Source: Neisseria leonii (GTDB lineage: Bacteria > Pseudomonadota > Gammaproteobacteria > Burkholderiales > Neisseriaceae). Taken from it: DNA of 64,000 bases. Made by a program: the position numbers and the translations under genes. Numbering within the stretch: the first letter of the stretch is position 1; each line of letters opens with the position of its first letter. The notes beneath the pieces are model-generated. The model was given only the letters and a program-made list of their open reading frames with translations. It did no database searches and was not told where the DNA came from. This document shows, piece after piece, positions 51,901 to 57,618 of the stretch. The stretch covers positions 1,426,001 to 1,490,000 of the forward strand of contig NZ_CP145606.1 in NCBI RefSeq assembly GCF_028776105.2. The letters run 5' to 3'.

Positions 51901-54871
51901 ATTTAAAGTTGACAATATCTCTTGGCTGGACATTATCCACTTTTGTGCCGTCTTTTTGCAGCTCCCAGCCTGCCCCCAACACTTCGGCAACCGCATACAG
52001 CTGCGAGCCGTTGATGGCATCGGTGGAAGTGGCGGAGATTTGACCTGCGGCGACATTTTGGATACGGCGTTCCATACCGTTTGCCCCCACGGTTACCACA
52101 CCTTGCGGGCTATGACCAGCAAATTTGCCGAAAGTCAAATCGCCGACTTGTTCGCCATTGACCGTGGCACTGACAACGCCTGTCTCCACTTTACTCATAC
52201 CGCCCGTGGTGTTTGTGCCTAAGGCTTGGACATCTTTGCGGTCGTTTCTGTAACCGCCTTTATCAACTTGATGATTTATCCAAGTGCCTGAGGCTGCGTC
52301 CCAAGTTGCCCCAGAGCCGTTGGCAGAGCTGTCATCACCCAAATAGACCGAGTTGGCAATCGTGCCACGCAAGTAGCGAATTTCATCACCCGTGCCTACG
52401 GTATCAATACCACTACCAAACACCAGAGTTTTCGGGGTTAAGATACGGTTGTGGCTACCGATGGAAATCGAGCCAGAAGAATCCCTATCACCACTAAAGC
52501 TGTTATCAGAGTCTAACTGACCGTTATAATAACTCACTTCAGTACCAATGATATTTTGGTTACCCATCACAAAGGCATTGGCAGAGGTTTCGCCGATGGC
52601 ATTATTATTACCGACGCTGTAACTGCCGTCGCCACGCACATCGTTAGGGTCGCCGAATGCCCCTGCGTTTTTACCGCTGACTCGGTTACCCACACCCACC
52701 GCAATGGACTGCGAGCCTGTGGCTCGGGCGTTCGGACCGATGGCGATAGCACGCTCGCCTGTGGCTTGGGCAGCTGTGCCGACTGCGATAGAGTCTGAGC
52801 CAATGTAGGTTTGACTCCTGTAATCCCGTATACCGGCGACCGCCCCTGTACCGATGGCAATCGAGTTCTTACCGTAACCGGCAGCTTCCGAGCCTGCTGC
52901 GAATGCGTTGGCACTCGCTGCTTTGGATTTGTTACCGATTGCCGTGGCATTGGCTGCGGAGGCTTGGGAAGCAACCCCCAAAGCAACAGCGGCTTGACCG
53001 GATGCAGCAGAAGCCACCCCTAAAGCAGTAGAAGCAAAACCTGAGGCATTAGCACGGGTACCAAAGGCAGCTGCAAAATCACCCGCTGATTTAGATTGTG
53101 TCCCCACAGCAGCCGAAGCTCCGCCACTTGAAGTAACTTTTTTGAAATCACCTTTTGTAATGGTGTCGCCTGTTAAATTTTTATAATTGTTTGCAGACTG
53201 AGTGTCGACCAATTTATCCATATCATCAGCACCGATAGCGATCGATGAATGACCAGACGCAATCGAATCTGCACCCAAGGCAGTAGATTGGAAACCTGAA
53301 GCTTTTGCAAAACGACCAATCGCAACAGCTTGTGCGTTATCTTCGCTCGTCATCGTTGATGTGCCAGCGGTCGCTCCTGTACCGATAGAAACAGAGTTTT
53401 GACCGTAAGCCTCAGATTGTACGCCAGCCGCCAATGAATTAATACCTGTCGCTTTGGCTGCTTTACCAACTACTACAGTTGATTCACCAGAGGCAACAGA
53501 ACCAGTACCGATGGCGATCGCATCTTGGGCGGAAGAGTTGGCAGATGAGCCAATGGCGGTCGCCCGTTGACCGCTGGCGGTGGTATTGCCACGAGTGGTT
53601 GTTCCCAAGGCAAGGGCATTTTCCCCTGATGCCAAGGCATTTTTACCCAGCACCGCCGCCGAATTGCCTGTGGCTTGTGCGTTTTGACCCACGGCAATGC
53701 TGTCCGCTCCCGTTGCTTTGGCAATATTACCCACCGCAACCGATTGTGCATTCGCTTGGGTTTCCGAACCTAACGCCACCCCGTTTTTACTCGCATTGGC
53801 TTTATAACCAATTGCACTTGCGTTAATCTCTGTGCCTGTTGCTTCACGCCCCATTGCAATCGCACTTTGACCTGAAGCGGTGGCTGATGTTCCCACGGCA
53901 ATGCTATGGCTGTCGGTGGCTTGTGCAGATACCCCTGCGGCAACCGCTTTATCGCCTTTTGCCCCACCGATACCATCAACCGCATCTAAGTTGGTGGCAT
54001 TACCCGCCTGAGCCGAGCCTGTACCATTGGTGTGGAAGTAGTTTTGTTTGTCAGTGCCTGCTGAGTTGTTAATGGCTTGTTGTAAAGCGTATAGCTGACT
54101 ACCATTGACCGCATCGGTGCTGGTGGCAGAGACTTGACCTGCGGCAACATTGATGATTTGGCGTTCGCCACCTGCTTTACCTACCGAGAGTACGCCTTTT
54201 GATGGGCTACCTTGACCTGCAAAGGTATAGTTTTTGCCGTTGACAGTCATACCTGTCTCGGCAGTAGCAGCACGGTCGGTACTTTCATTACCCAGCACCA
54301 CGCTGTTGGCTTGGCTGGTGGTGATATTGCGACCTAGGGCAAAAGTGTTGGTTTGTCCGACATTGACATTACGACCGATGGCATAGGCATCTTGAGCCGA
54401 TGCGGTGCTATCGTAACCGAATGCCACAGCATCTTTGCCTGTGGCTTGGTTATTGATACCCAAAGCGATGACACCACGGTTGATTTGGTTGTTAAAACCG
54501 TATGCCAACGCACCGTTAGAATCAGGGCTGTTGGTAATGATATTGTTATAACCCACCGCAGATGATGAGTCGGCACTGGCTTGGTTACGCTGACCGATAG
54601 CGACCGCTAAGCGGTTGGTGGTGTTGCGAAAACCCATAACCACCGAGTTATGTCCTGCCGTGTTGTTTGAACCAACGACATTGATGACATCGCCATTGGC
54701 GGTGTTTTCTGTACCGATGACATTGACCTTTGACGGGGTGTTTTCGTCATAAGCAGCATTGCCTGTGGCTTCAATGATAGTACCTTTAAAAGCGTTTTGA
54801 TCACGGACATCATTATATATATTGACCAAATACCACAAGCGGTGAGGTCGCATCGGCAGTTTGCACGACAT
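42932..54871 (-). CDS. giant trimeric autotransporter adhesin, body and membrane anchor (out of frame with its signal peptide)
   Basis: The open frame of 3,979 residues is nearly all of a YadA/Hia-type adhesin. Genuine coding starts near residue 19 (YNDVRDQNAF); the first residues MSCKLPMRPHRL are an out-of-frame reading of the signal-peptide region. Order: YadA head repeats of the AxAxGxxSxAxG type (about 30-900); neck and stalk modules with DAVNVKQLK-type necks repeated many times (950-3,880); collagen-like GKDG/GVDG/GTNG runs near 2,480-2,560, 2,980-3,060 and 3,660-3,730; and a YadA beta-barrel anchor ending TAAVGYQW. It should display trimeric fibres on the outer membrane. Base composition is AT-richer than its neighbours, and long DNA repeats are present. 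Confidence 0.9.
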   Translation of the reverse strand: MSCKLPMRPHRLWYLVNIYNDVRDQNAFKGTIIEATGNAAYDENTPSKVNVIGTENTANGDVINVVGSNNTAGHNSVVMGFRNTTNRLAVAIGQRNQASADSSSAVGYNNIITNSPDSNGALAYGFNNQINRGVIALGINNQATGKDAVAFGYDSTASAQDAYAIGRNVNVGQTNTFALGRNITTSQANSVVLGNESTDRAATAETGMTVNGKNYTFAGQGSPSKGVLSVGKAGGERQIINVAAGQVSATSTDAVNGSQLYALQQAINNSAGTDKQNYFHTNGTGSAQAGNATNLDAVDGIGGAKGDKAVAAGVSAQATDSHSIAVGTSATASGQSAIAMGREATGTEINASAIGYKANASKNGVALGSETQANAQSVAVGNIAKATGADSIAVGQNAQATGNSAAVLGKNALASGENALALGTTTRGNTTASGQRATAIGSSANSSAQDAIAIGTGSVASGESTVVVGKAAKATGINSLAAGVQSEAYGQNSVSIGTGATAGTSTMTSEDNAQAVAIGRFAKASGFQSTALGADSIASGHSSIAIGADDMDKLVDTQSANNYKNLTGDTITKGDFKKVTSSGGASAAVGTQSKSAGDFAAAFGTRANASGFASTALGVASAASGQAAVALGVASQASAANATAIGNKSKAASANAFAAGSEAAGYGKNSIAIGTGAVAGIRDYRSQTYIGSDSIAVGTAAQATGERAIAIGPNARATGSQSIAVGVGNRVSGKNAGAFGDPNDVRGDGSYSVGNNNAIGETSANAFVMGNQNIIGTEVSYYNGQLDSDNSFSGDRDSSGSISIGSHNRILTPKTLVFGSGIDTVGTGDEIRYLRGTIANSVYLGDDSSANGSGATWDAASGTWINHQVDKGGYRNDRKDVQALGTNTTGGMSKVETGVVSATVNGEQVGDLTFGKFAGHSPQGVVTVGANGMERRIQNVAAGQISATSTDAINGSQLYAVAEVLGAGWELQKDGTKVDNVQPRDIVNFKSSDKSVSIETGLSNDQKTSTLDFKVNVDGTTVTINDQGQLVANGKDTSASVSGSNLIDVQKGSETTVDGATVTNYTVDLSADAKRQLAKEESVSAGDNITVTDNGTNGTGGKDFKVSLNNNVNLTDNGSLQVGGVTINNGGINAGNKPISNVADGTAPTDAVNVKQLNAAKTELENGKNTTVSSRDGANGQKIYKVDAWDTTATGSDAITVTPNNDDNAKTRAYTVDLSTKTKEDIQKGVDAKDKVDNQGITFAGDTGTNVTRKLGETVNVKGNATNAANLTDGNIGVVADGNDTLTVKLNKDVNLGDTGSLTIGGSSLNKDGLNTPKVTANEAKIGPVTINSDGINAGDKTITGVADGVNPTDAVNVKQLKAAKTEVQAGENVTVTPSQGTDGNPVYTVSAKDTSAKVTSATDKLTVANKGTAKEGAADVTNFELDLSQAAKESLAKADTAVQSFTTSVNGQTVETINQGNNDVNFVNGNATTARADGQNITFDVNTDNTTIKVASGQISANTTPLTVTDGKVAPPATTGALATAGDVANAINNSGWKVKVQDMLYPPNFDAGEIINPGDTVSFNTGDRNLSVVREGSNITYSIKRQVDFDNVTLDGGMVRLQHDGDGNLMVGSNKGEPVKITNVFDGENDEDAVNVRQLKGARTVVEAGKNTAVTSTEDPDTFAKTFTVDAWDTKVAAADGAAVTVSSNDNDTDKTRNYTIDLSQATKDQIAKEESVIGEGNITVAENGTNATGGKEYKVTLNNDVDLGDNGSVKIGDTALTKDGLIINDGPILTHDNQGNFKVGKVGDDGTAAPVKITNLEAGTDDNDAVNVSQLNKAVAASKEVVKSDDKSVTVVTTQNADGANVFDLSVNTDNTTITKDPTTGAVKAVTSGITNNDGKATATTSSSLITAGDVANAINESGWKLAAEGTDGTELINPADTVTFKAKDNLNVSRENGNIIYGLNKDVDLTKDGSVKLGDTLLTEDGLMINNGPILTHDNNGNFKVGKVGDDGQAQPVKITNLAEGTDDNDAVNVKQLKAAKTEVADGKNTTVRSEAGTDGQTIYKVDAWDTKVAAGSALTVTPNDNEDAKTREYTVDLSDETKAQIAKEESVDGDSNITVVQDRLNDTNGKNFNVRLNKDVDLTQDGSLKIGDTALTKDGLIINNGPMLVANGNNLKLGSVDGTTVSPIQIQNLDSGLKDTAGNTVDLANASGDVLNNAVNVGDLQKAAAAATTKVQGDQGVTVTPETNTDGSTTYTVAAKTDGTTVKVDDKGNIAAVTSELTNNTDGKVNTPAAANALATAGDIANAINNSGWNLAAEGTDGKELINPADTVTFKAKDNLNVTRDGANITYGLNKDVDLTKDGSLTIGETALTKDGLIINNGPMLVSNGNNLKLGSVNDNGEASPIQIQNVDSGLKDANGNPVELANATGETLNNAVNVGDLKTASQNLVEKGFNIAADNGTDDNVNLGETVKFTDPDGNIVTTVSNNQIQFGLNDQISVGGKDGKDGQIGVNGKDGKDGLTLTPDAIVFNGVDGKDGKDGQVKLQVEKAQPALDGKDGQNGEDGQTRIVYEKPNGEKEEVATLNDGLKFKGDDNQIISKKLNEQLDIIGGADKDSLTDNNIGVNYDNGKLKVQLTKDVDLTKDGSVKLGDTLLTEDGLMINNGPILTHDNNGNFKVGKVGDDGTAAPVKITNLEAGTDDNDAVNVSQLKTEVAASKEEVKSDDKSVTVTTTKNAAGANVYDLSVNTDNTTITKDPTTGEVKAVTSDITTDNDGKSTATTPTSLVTAGDVAEAINASGWKLAAEGTPDSELINPADTVTFKAKDNLNVTRDGANITYGLNKDVDLTQDGSLKIGDTALTKDGLIINNGPMLVSNGNNLKLGSVDGTTVSPIQIQNLDSGLKDTAGNPVELANATGETLNNAVNVGDLKTASQNLVEKGFNITADNSALAGNAKEDNVNLGQTVNFTSTDKNIVTTVADNEIRFALNNNITVGEKGEPGQNGEPGKDGVDGTIGVNGKDGSAVVINGKDGSIGLNGKDGANGLTLKGADGAQGVDGTNGTNGLPGKDGTTRLVYETKDPQDPTKSVTQEVANLNDGLIFTGNNSDTLNRHKLNSVVTIEGEGVDKDAAKTFQSAAGNISVEADGTDKLTVKLNKDIDLTDAGSLKIGETALTKDGLIINNGPMLVANGNNLKLGSVNGTTVSPIQIQNLDSGLKDASGNKVELANASGDVLKNAVNVGDLQKAAAAATTKVQGDQGVTVTPETNTDGSTTYTVAAKTDGTTVKVDDKGNIAAVTSELTNNTDGKVNTPAAANALATAGDIANAINNSGWNLAAEGTDGKELINPADTVTFKAKDNLNVTRDGANITYGLNKDVDLTKDGSLTIGGSKLTKDGLTVGGDNPVTIDGNKGTVGGLTNTTWNPDNIVSGQAATEDQLKQAAAAATTKVVEGDNITVIPTVNADGSTTYKVETKRDVNFDKVSFGPKDAANNPSITNDGNGNLKVGDTNGNAVKITNVADGTAPNDAVNVSQLNTAVAASREEVTSKDGSVKVDDSGRTAGGAKIFDLSVNTDGTTITKGDNGEIKANTTPLTNTDGKVTTPDAADENKLVNAKTVADAINNSGFTLKSSATDGGEKVSGNDELIKSGETVELVAGKNLTVKQEADGKITFATKGDLTADNIQVGEKGEPGKDGVDGTIGVNGKDGSAVVINGKDGSIGLNGKDGANGLTLKGADGAQGVDGTNGVNGLPGKDGTTRLVYETKDPQDPTKSVTQEVANLNDGLIFTGNNSDTLNRHKLNSVVTVKGEGVDKDQSAAFQSAAGNINVKADGNGTLEVQLAKDVKVGSVTADTVTAGNTTVNTDGITIGGSNGAAPVSLTGSGLNNGGNRITNVAPGVADTDAVNVGQLKGLAQGISNRIDEVNADAKAGVAQALATAGLPQAYLPGKSMMAVGGGVYRGATGYAVGYSSISDGGNWIIKGTASGNSRGHFGATAAVGYQW
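43533..43880. repeat. internal adhesin repeat A, copy 1
   Basis: About 345 bases nearly identical to 45577-45918. They encode the collagen-like block (GKDGVDGTIGVNGKDGSAVV and onward to LNDGLIFTGNNSDTLNRHKL). Only scattered base changes separate the copies. Confidence 0.85.
44783..45180. repeat. internal adhesin repeat B, copy 1
   Basis: About 400 bases almost identical to 47828-48225, encoding the stalk block from LNKDVDLTKDGSLTI back to the TKVQGDQGVTVTPETNTDGS neck-proximal region. Such long direct repeats favour recombination that changes fibre length. Confidence 0.85.
45577..45918. repeat. internal adhesin repeat A, copy 2
   Basis: Second copy of the collagen-like block at 43533-43880. 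This copy extends into an extra GEPGQNGEPGKDG segment. Confidence 0.85.
47828..48225. repeat. internal adhesin repeat B, copy 2
   Basis: Second copy of the stalk block at 44783-45180. Further, more diverged copies of the shorter unit with NNGPMLVSNGNNLKLGS recur near 46290 and 48410. Confidence 0.85.
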
Positions 54872-55127
54872 TGTTACCGCCCAAAATCAGCTGGTCGGCA
54901 TTGGTGGCTGTGCGGTAAGTAACGGCGTTTGCCTGTGATGCAAAGCCCAATGCTGCAAACACCGCCACTGCAAGCGGTGTGATTTTGAGAAATTTCACGG
55001 CTTTAACCGCAGTTGATGCCGCACTATTATTCACAGTGTTATTTTTACCCTGTGATTTCGCAAACTCTGCCACGGCAGTAAATGTGCCGGTGGCTTTGTT
55101 GAATACGACTTTATAAATATGGTTCAT
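54813..55127 (-). CDS. ESPR and signal peptide of the giant adhesin, ending at a frameshift
   Basis: A 104-residue frame starting at an ATG at 55127 with GGAG eight bases upstream. Residues 1-28 (MNHIYKVVFNKATGTFTAVA, EFAKSQGK) are the extended signal peptide region of type V autotransporters. A hydrophobic core (ITPLAVAVFAALGFA) and an ASQANA cleavage site follow. The mature part (VTYRTATNADQLILGGNNVV) runs to QYI and stops at TAA in a TATATATA tract. The next frame continues at once with YNDVRDQ, so this is the missing start of the adhesin. As written, only a short exported peptide would be made. Confidence 0.85.
   Translation of the reverse strand: MNHIYKVVFNKATGTFTAVAEFAKSQGKNNTVNNSAASTAVKAVKFLKITPLAVAVFAALGFASQANAVTYRTATNADQLILGGNNVVQTADATSPLVVFGQYI
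54814..54822. repeat. TA-dinucleotide tract at the adhesin frameshift
   Basis: TATATATAT lies exactly where the signal-peptide frame stops and the body frame takes over. One more TA unit, or two fewer, would join GQ-YI-YNDVRD in one frame. It could be a slippage switch, a fixed mutation or a read error. Confidence 0.6.
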
Positions 55128-55199
55128 AACATTCTCCGAATTTTCTGCAACCGGTTTAATCAAAAAATAAAACAATAAAAAAACTCTATCCGCAGGCCA

Positions 55200-55375
55200 T
55201 CTGAAAACGGTGCTTTGCACCGTTTCTGCGCAGCTGAAATGCGCACCGCGAGCTTCTCAGCGAAAACCGTAGGTCGGATTCCCGAATCCGCCGCTGCTTG
55301 TCGGTCTTACCGATAAATATCCGCCCTGTGCTTCCATTTGGTTTTATCGGATTCCGGAATCCGACCCAATATTGC
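55200..55375. repeat. DUS-hairpin and REP elements upstream of the adhesin
   Basis: GGCCATCTGAAAACGGTGC-TTT-GCACCGTTTCTGCGCAGCTG is a DUS-hairpin element with one DUS base changed (CCATCTGAA). REPs follow at about 55269 (GTAGGTCGGATTCCCGAATC) and 55343 (TTTTATCGGATTCCGGAATC). They lie between the adhesin start and the upstream AT-rich island. Confidence 0.6.
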
Positions 55376-55546
55376 CACCACTCTTTTTAGAGCAAGCGAC
55401 CACAAGGCAGACGAAAAACTCTGCCATTGTACGGATTCATCTTGTGCTGACAAGTAGTTACCATATCCTATGGGGTCAGGCGGTAACGCCGCCTGCTCCG
55501 CAAGCCATAGCAGTATGCATATTAATCTTTTTTTGATTTCAATCAA
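55307..55546 (-). CDS. doubtful small ORF in the AT-rich island upstream of the adhesin
   Basis: From a TTG at 55546 the minus strand is open for 79 codons (IEIKKRLICILLWLAEQAAL, PPDPIGYGNYLSAQDESVQW). About 60 codons look protein-like; the rest (GRIPESDK) are a translated REP. No ribosome site is seen. It may be a remnant of a small gene whose end was replaced by the repeat, or a structured leader RNA: the stem CAGGCGG/CCGCCTG at 55477-55495 lies inside. Confidence 0.2.
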   Translation of the reverse strand: MIEIKKRLICILLWLAEQAALPPDPIGYGNYLSAQDESVQWQSFSSALWSLALKRVVAILGRIPESDKTKWKHRADIYR

Positions 55547-55588
55547 TTAAAATAACGATTGTTCTTGTCAATCAGGGCAATAGGTCTA

Positions 55589-55597
55589 CCCCCCCCC
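55589..55597. repeat. nine-base poly-C/G tract upstream of the adhesin
   Basis: Nine C on the plus strand (G9 on the coding strand of the adhesin) lie about 460 bases before the adhesin ATG. They are about 18 bases upstream of a TTGACA (55566-55571, minus) that could be a -35 box. Tracts of this length are mutable in Neisseria and may tune transcription. A matching -10 is not convincing. Confidence 0.5.
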
Positions 55598-55739
55598 GCA
55601 GGTTTACATTTTTTGACTTAATCATGCACTATTTTCCGCGCAATCTGTAACTTTTTTGAAACATTCGCACACAGAAATGCCCAACCGGCATATTTTCTAC
55701 CAAACACGCCTGCCGAAACAGAAAGCGTATGAGTCCGCC

Positions 55740-56190
55740 CGTGTCGGATTCTTGAATCCGATCGGCCGTTTGGGCTGGCGAAGCGGATAGGAGGCGGGGG
55801 GCATGTCGGATACAGAGTATCCGACCTACATGGGTTGTTTCGGCCGTTCAAATTGCCGAATCAGAACGTAGAGACGTAGGTCGGATTCTTGAATCCGACA
55901 TGGACGGTTACAGCCGTTCGGGCTGGCGAAGCGGATAGGAGGTGGGGGCATGTCGGATACGGAGTATCCGACCTACATGGGTTGTTTCGGCCGTTCAAAT
56001 TGCCGAATCAGAACGTAGAGACGTAGGTCGGATTCTTGAATCCGACACGGACGGTTACAGCCGTTTGGGCTGGCGAAGCGGATAGGAGGCGGGGGCATGT
56101 CGGATACGGAGTATCCGACCTACATGGGTTGTTTCGGCCGTTCAAATTGCCGAATCAGAACGCAGGGCGGATTCTTGAATCCTACTTTCC
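55740..56190. repeat. tandem array of about 140-base REP-bearing units
   Basis: Three near-identical units start at about 55744, 55881 and 56028, and a partial fourth at 56167 (spacings 137, 147 and 139). Each holds TCGGATTCTTGAATCCGA, a GGGCTGGCGAAGCGGATAGG block, GTCGGATACGGAGTATCCGA with CCTAC, and GGTTGTTTCGGCCGTTCAAA. The region between the island and exbD has no gene; 56191-56362 carries further single REPs. Confidence 0.8.
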
Positions 56191-56362
56191 CCGATACTGC
56201 GGCATACCGCCGTTTGTGGCGGATATCCGGCCTACTGCTGAAATTAAAGAATAGAAAGATTGTCGGAGACGGGGTTTGTCGGATTCAAGCATCCGGCCTA
56301 CGCAGGGAATATCCGGCCTGCACGCTGATGCCCGGGGCGTGCAGGCGGAAGCGGGAAGCGGT

Positions 56363-56788
56363 TCAGTCGGCGCGTTTTTCGGTTACGAAGCCGACTTTGG
56401 CCAAGCCCGCGTCTTTGGCCATGTTCAGGGCTTGGGCGACGGCATCGTAGGCGGTGTCTTTGTCGGCATCGATGGCGAGAACGGTATCGGGGTTGGCGGT
56501 TTTGGCCTGGACGAAGGTTTGCGCCAAGGCTTCCGGCGAGGTCTGTTTGTCGCCCAGATAATAGGCTCCGTCGCGGTCTATGGTGAGCCGCAGGGGGTCT
56601 TTCGGTTCTTCTGCGGGCTTGGCCTGATCGGAAGCGGTGGGCAGGGAAATGGGTATGGTGTGGGTGAGTACGGGCATGGTGATCATAAAGACAATCAGCA
56701 AGACCAGCATCACATCGACCAGCGGGGTTACGTTGATTTCGCTCATCGGCGCATCATCGCCGTGGCCGTTCAGGGATCCGAATGCCAT
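56363..56788 (-). CDS. exbD: TonB energy-transducing system subunit ExbD
   Basis: A 141-residue inner-membrane protein that, with ExbB, uses proton flow to drive TonB. It begins MAFGSLNGHGDDAPMSEINV, with the single helix LVDVMLVLLIVFMITMPVL (about residues 23-42) that holds the conserved proton-path aspartate D25, and a periplasmic domain after it. The frame is open further upstream, but that part overlaps exbB in another frame. It lies four bases after exbB. Confidence 0.95.
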   Translation of the reverse strand: MAFGSLNGHGDDAPMSEINVTPLVDVMLVLLIVFMITMPVLTHTIPISLPTASDQAKPAEEPKDPLRLTIDRDGAYYLGDKQTSPEALAQTFVQAKTANPDTVLAIDADKDTAYDAVAQALNMAKDAGLAKVGFVTEKRAD

Positions 56789-56792
56789 GCGT

Positions 56793-57437
56793 TTAGTCCT
56801 TTTGTCGGTTGACGGCCTGCATGTGCAGGGTATGGGCGTAGGCGTGCAGGTCTTGGCTGAGGGTTTTGTTGCCGCGCACCAAGAAGTTGTAGGCCAAGAC
56901 GGCGGGAATGGCGACGAACAGACCCAAAGCGGTGGCCACCAGGGCTTCGCCGATGGGGGTGGCGACGGCGGCAATGCTCATCTGGCCGCTGGTGCCGATG
57001 TTGATCAGGGCGTTGTAGATGCCCCAGACGGTACCGAACAGGCCGATGAAGGGGGCGGTGGCGCCGATGGTGGCCAGTGCGGTCATGCCGCCTTCAAAGC
57101 TGCGCATCTGTTGGCCGGCCTGATGGTGGATGCTGTGCAGCATGTATTCGGCATAGGGCATTCCGCCGCCGCTGCGGTAGGCGGCTTCGGCTTCGGCGGC
57201 ATGACGCACCAGACGGGCATACGGGGCTTCGCTGTTTTGGGCGGCGGCAAGGGTTTGCTGCCAGTTTTGCGCGTTTTCGAGCTGCGGGCGGATTTCGGCG
57301 TTGGCCGCTTTGGCGCGGCGCAGGCGCAGGTAGCGGACGATGGCGGCCGTCCATGTGATGACGCTCATGGCGACAAGCATCAGAAATACCGCAATCAATA
57401 CGGGATCGCCCTGTTGGAATACCAGTCCTAAGTTCAT
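56793..57437 (-). CDS. exbB: TonB energy-transducing system subunit ExbB
   Basis: A 214-residue inner-membrane channel protein with three helices: an N-terminal one (about residues 9-30), and two after a cytosolic loop (FIGLFGTVWGIYNALINI near 130 and ATALGLFVAIPAVLAYNFL near 165). The conserved GLFGTVWG and PIGEALVATALGL stretches are typical. It lies between tonB and exbD in one direction, with a 181-base REP-containing gap to tonB. Confidence 0.96.
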   Translation of the reverse strand: MNLGLVFQQGDPVLIAVFLMLVAMSVITWTAAIVRYLRLRRAKAANAEIRPQLENAQNWQQTLAAAQNSEAPYARLVRHAAEAEAAYRSGGGMPYAEYMLHSIHHQAGQQMRSFEGGMTALATIGATAPFIGLFGTVWGIYNALINIGTSGQMSIAAVATPIGEALVATALGLFVAIPAVLAYNFLVRGNKTLSQDLHAYAHTLHMQAVNRQKD

Positions 57438-57500
57438 GGGTTTCGCTCTTTCCTGTTTGGTTTGGTTGATGGGTTAAAGGGTTGGCCGTCTGTTCCGGGG

Positions 57501-57571
57501 CGTCGGATTCCGGAATCCGGCCTGCGGCTATACGGTTCAAGCGGGGTGTCGGATTCAAGAATCCGACCTAC
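57501..57571. repeat. two REPs inside the tonB-exbB gap
   Basis: GTCGGATTCCGGAATCCGG with CCTGC (57502-57525) and GTCGGATTCAAGAATCCGAC with CTAC (57548-57571) lie in the same orientation within the ton operon. Confidence 0.6.
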
Positions 57572-57618
57572 GGTTCAGGCGCACCGGCCGGGCGGGATTT
57601 CGGTATCCGGGCTTCGGC

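Noticed and set aside
42932..54871. The first ATG of the adhesin body (54871) as a real start
   Set aside because: The 18 residues from it read the signal-peptide region out of frame, there is no ribosome site, and a complete ESPR lies upstream in the next frame.
55740..56190. Tandem units as a CRISPR array
   Set aside because: The period is about 140 bases and whole units are near-identical, without unique spacers. They are REP-bearing tandem repeats, and no cas genes are near.
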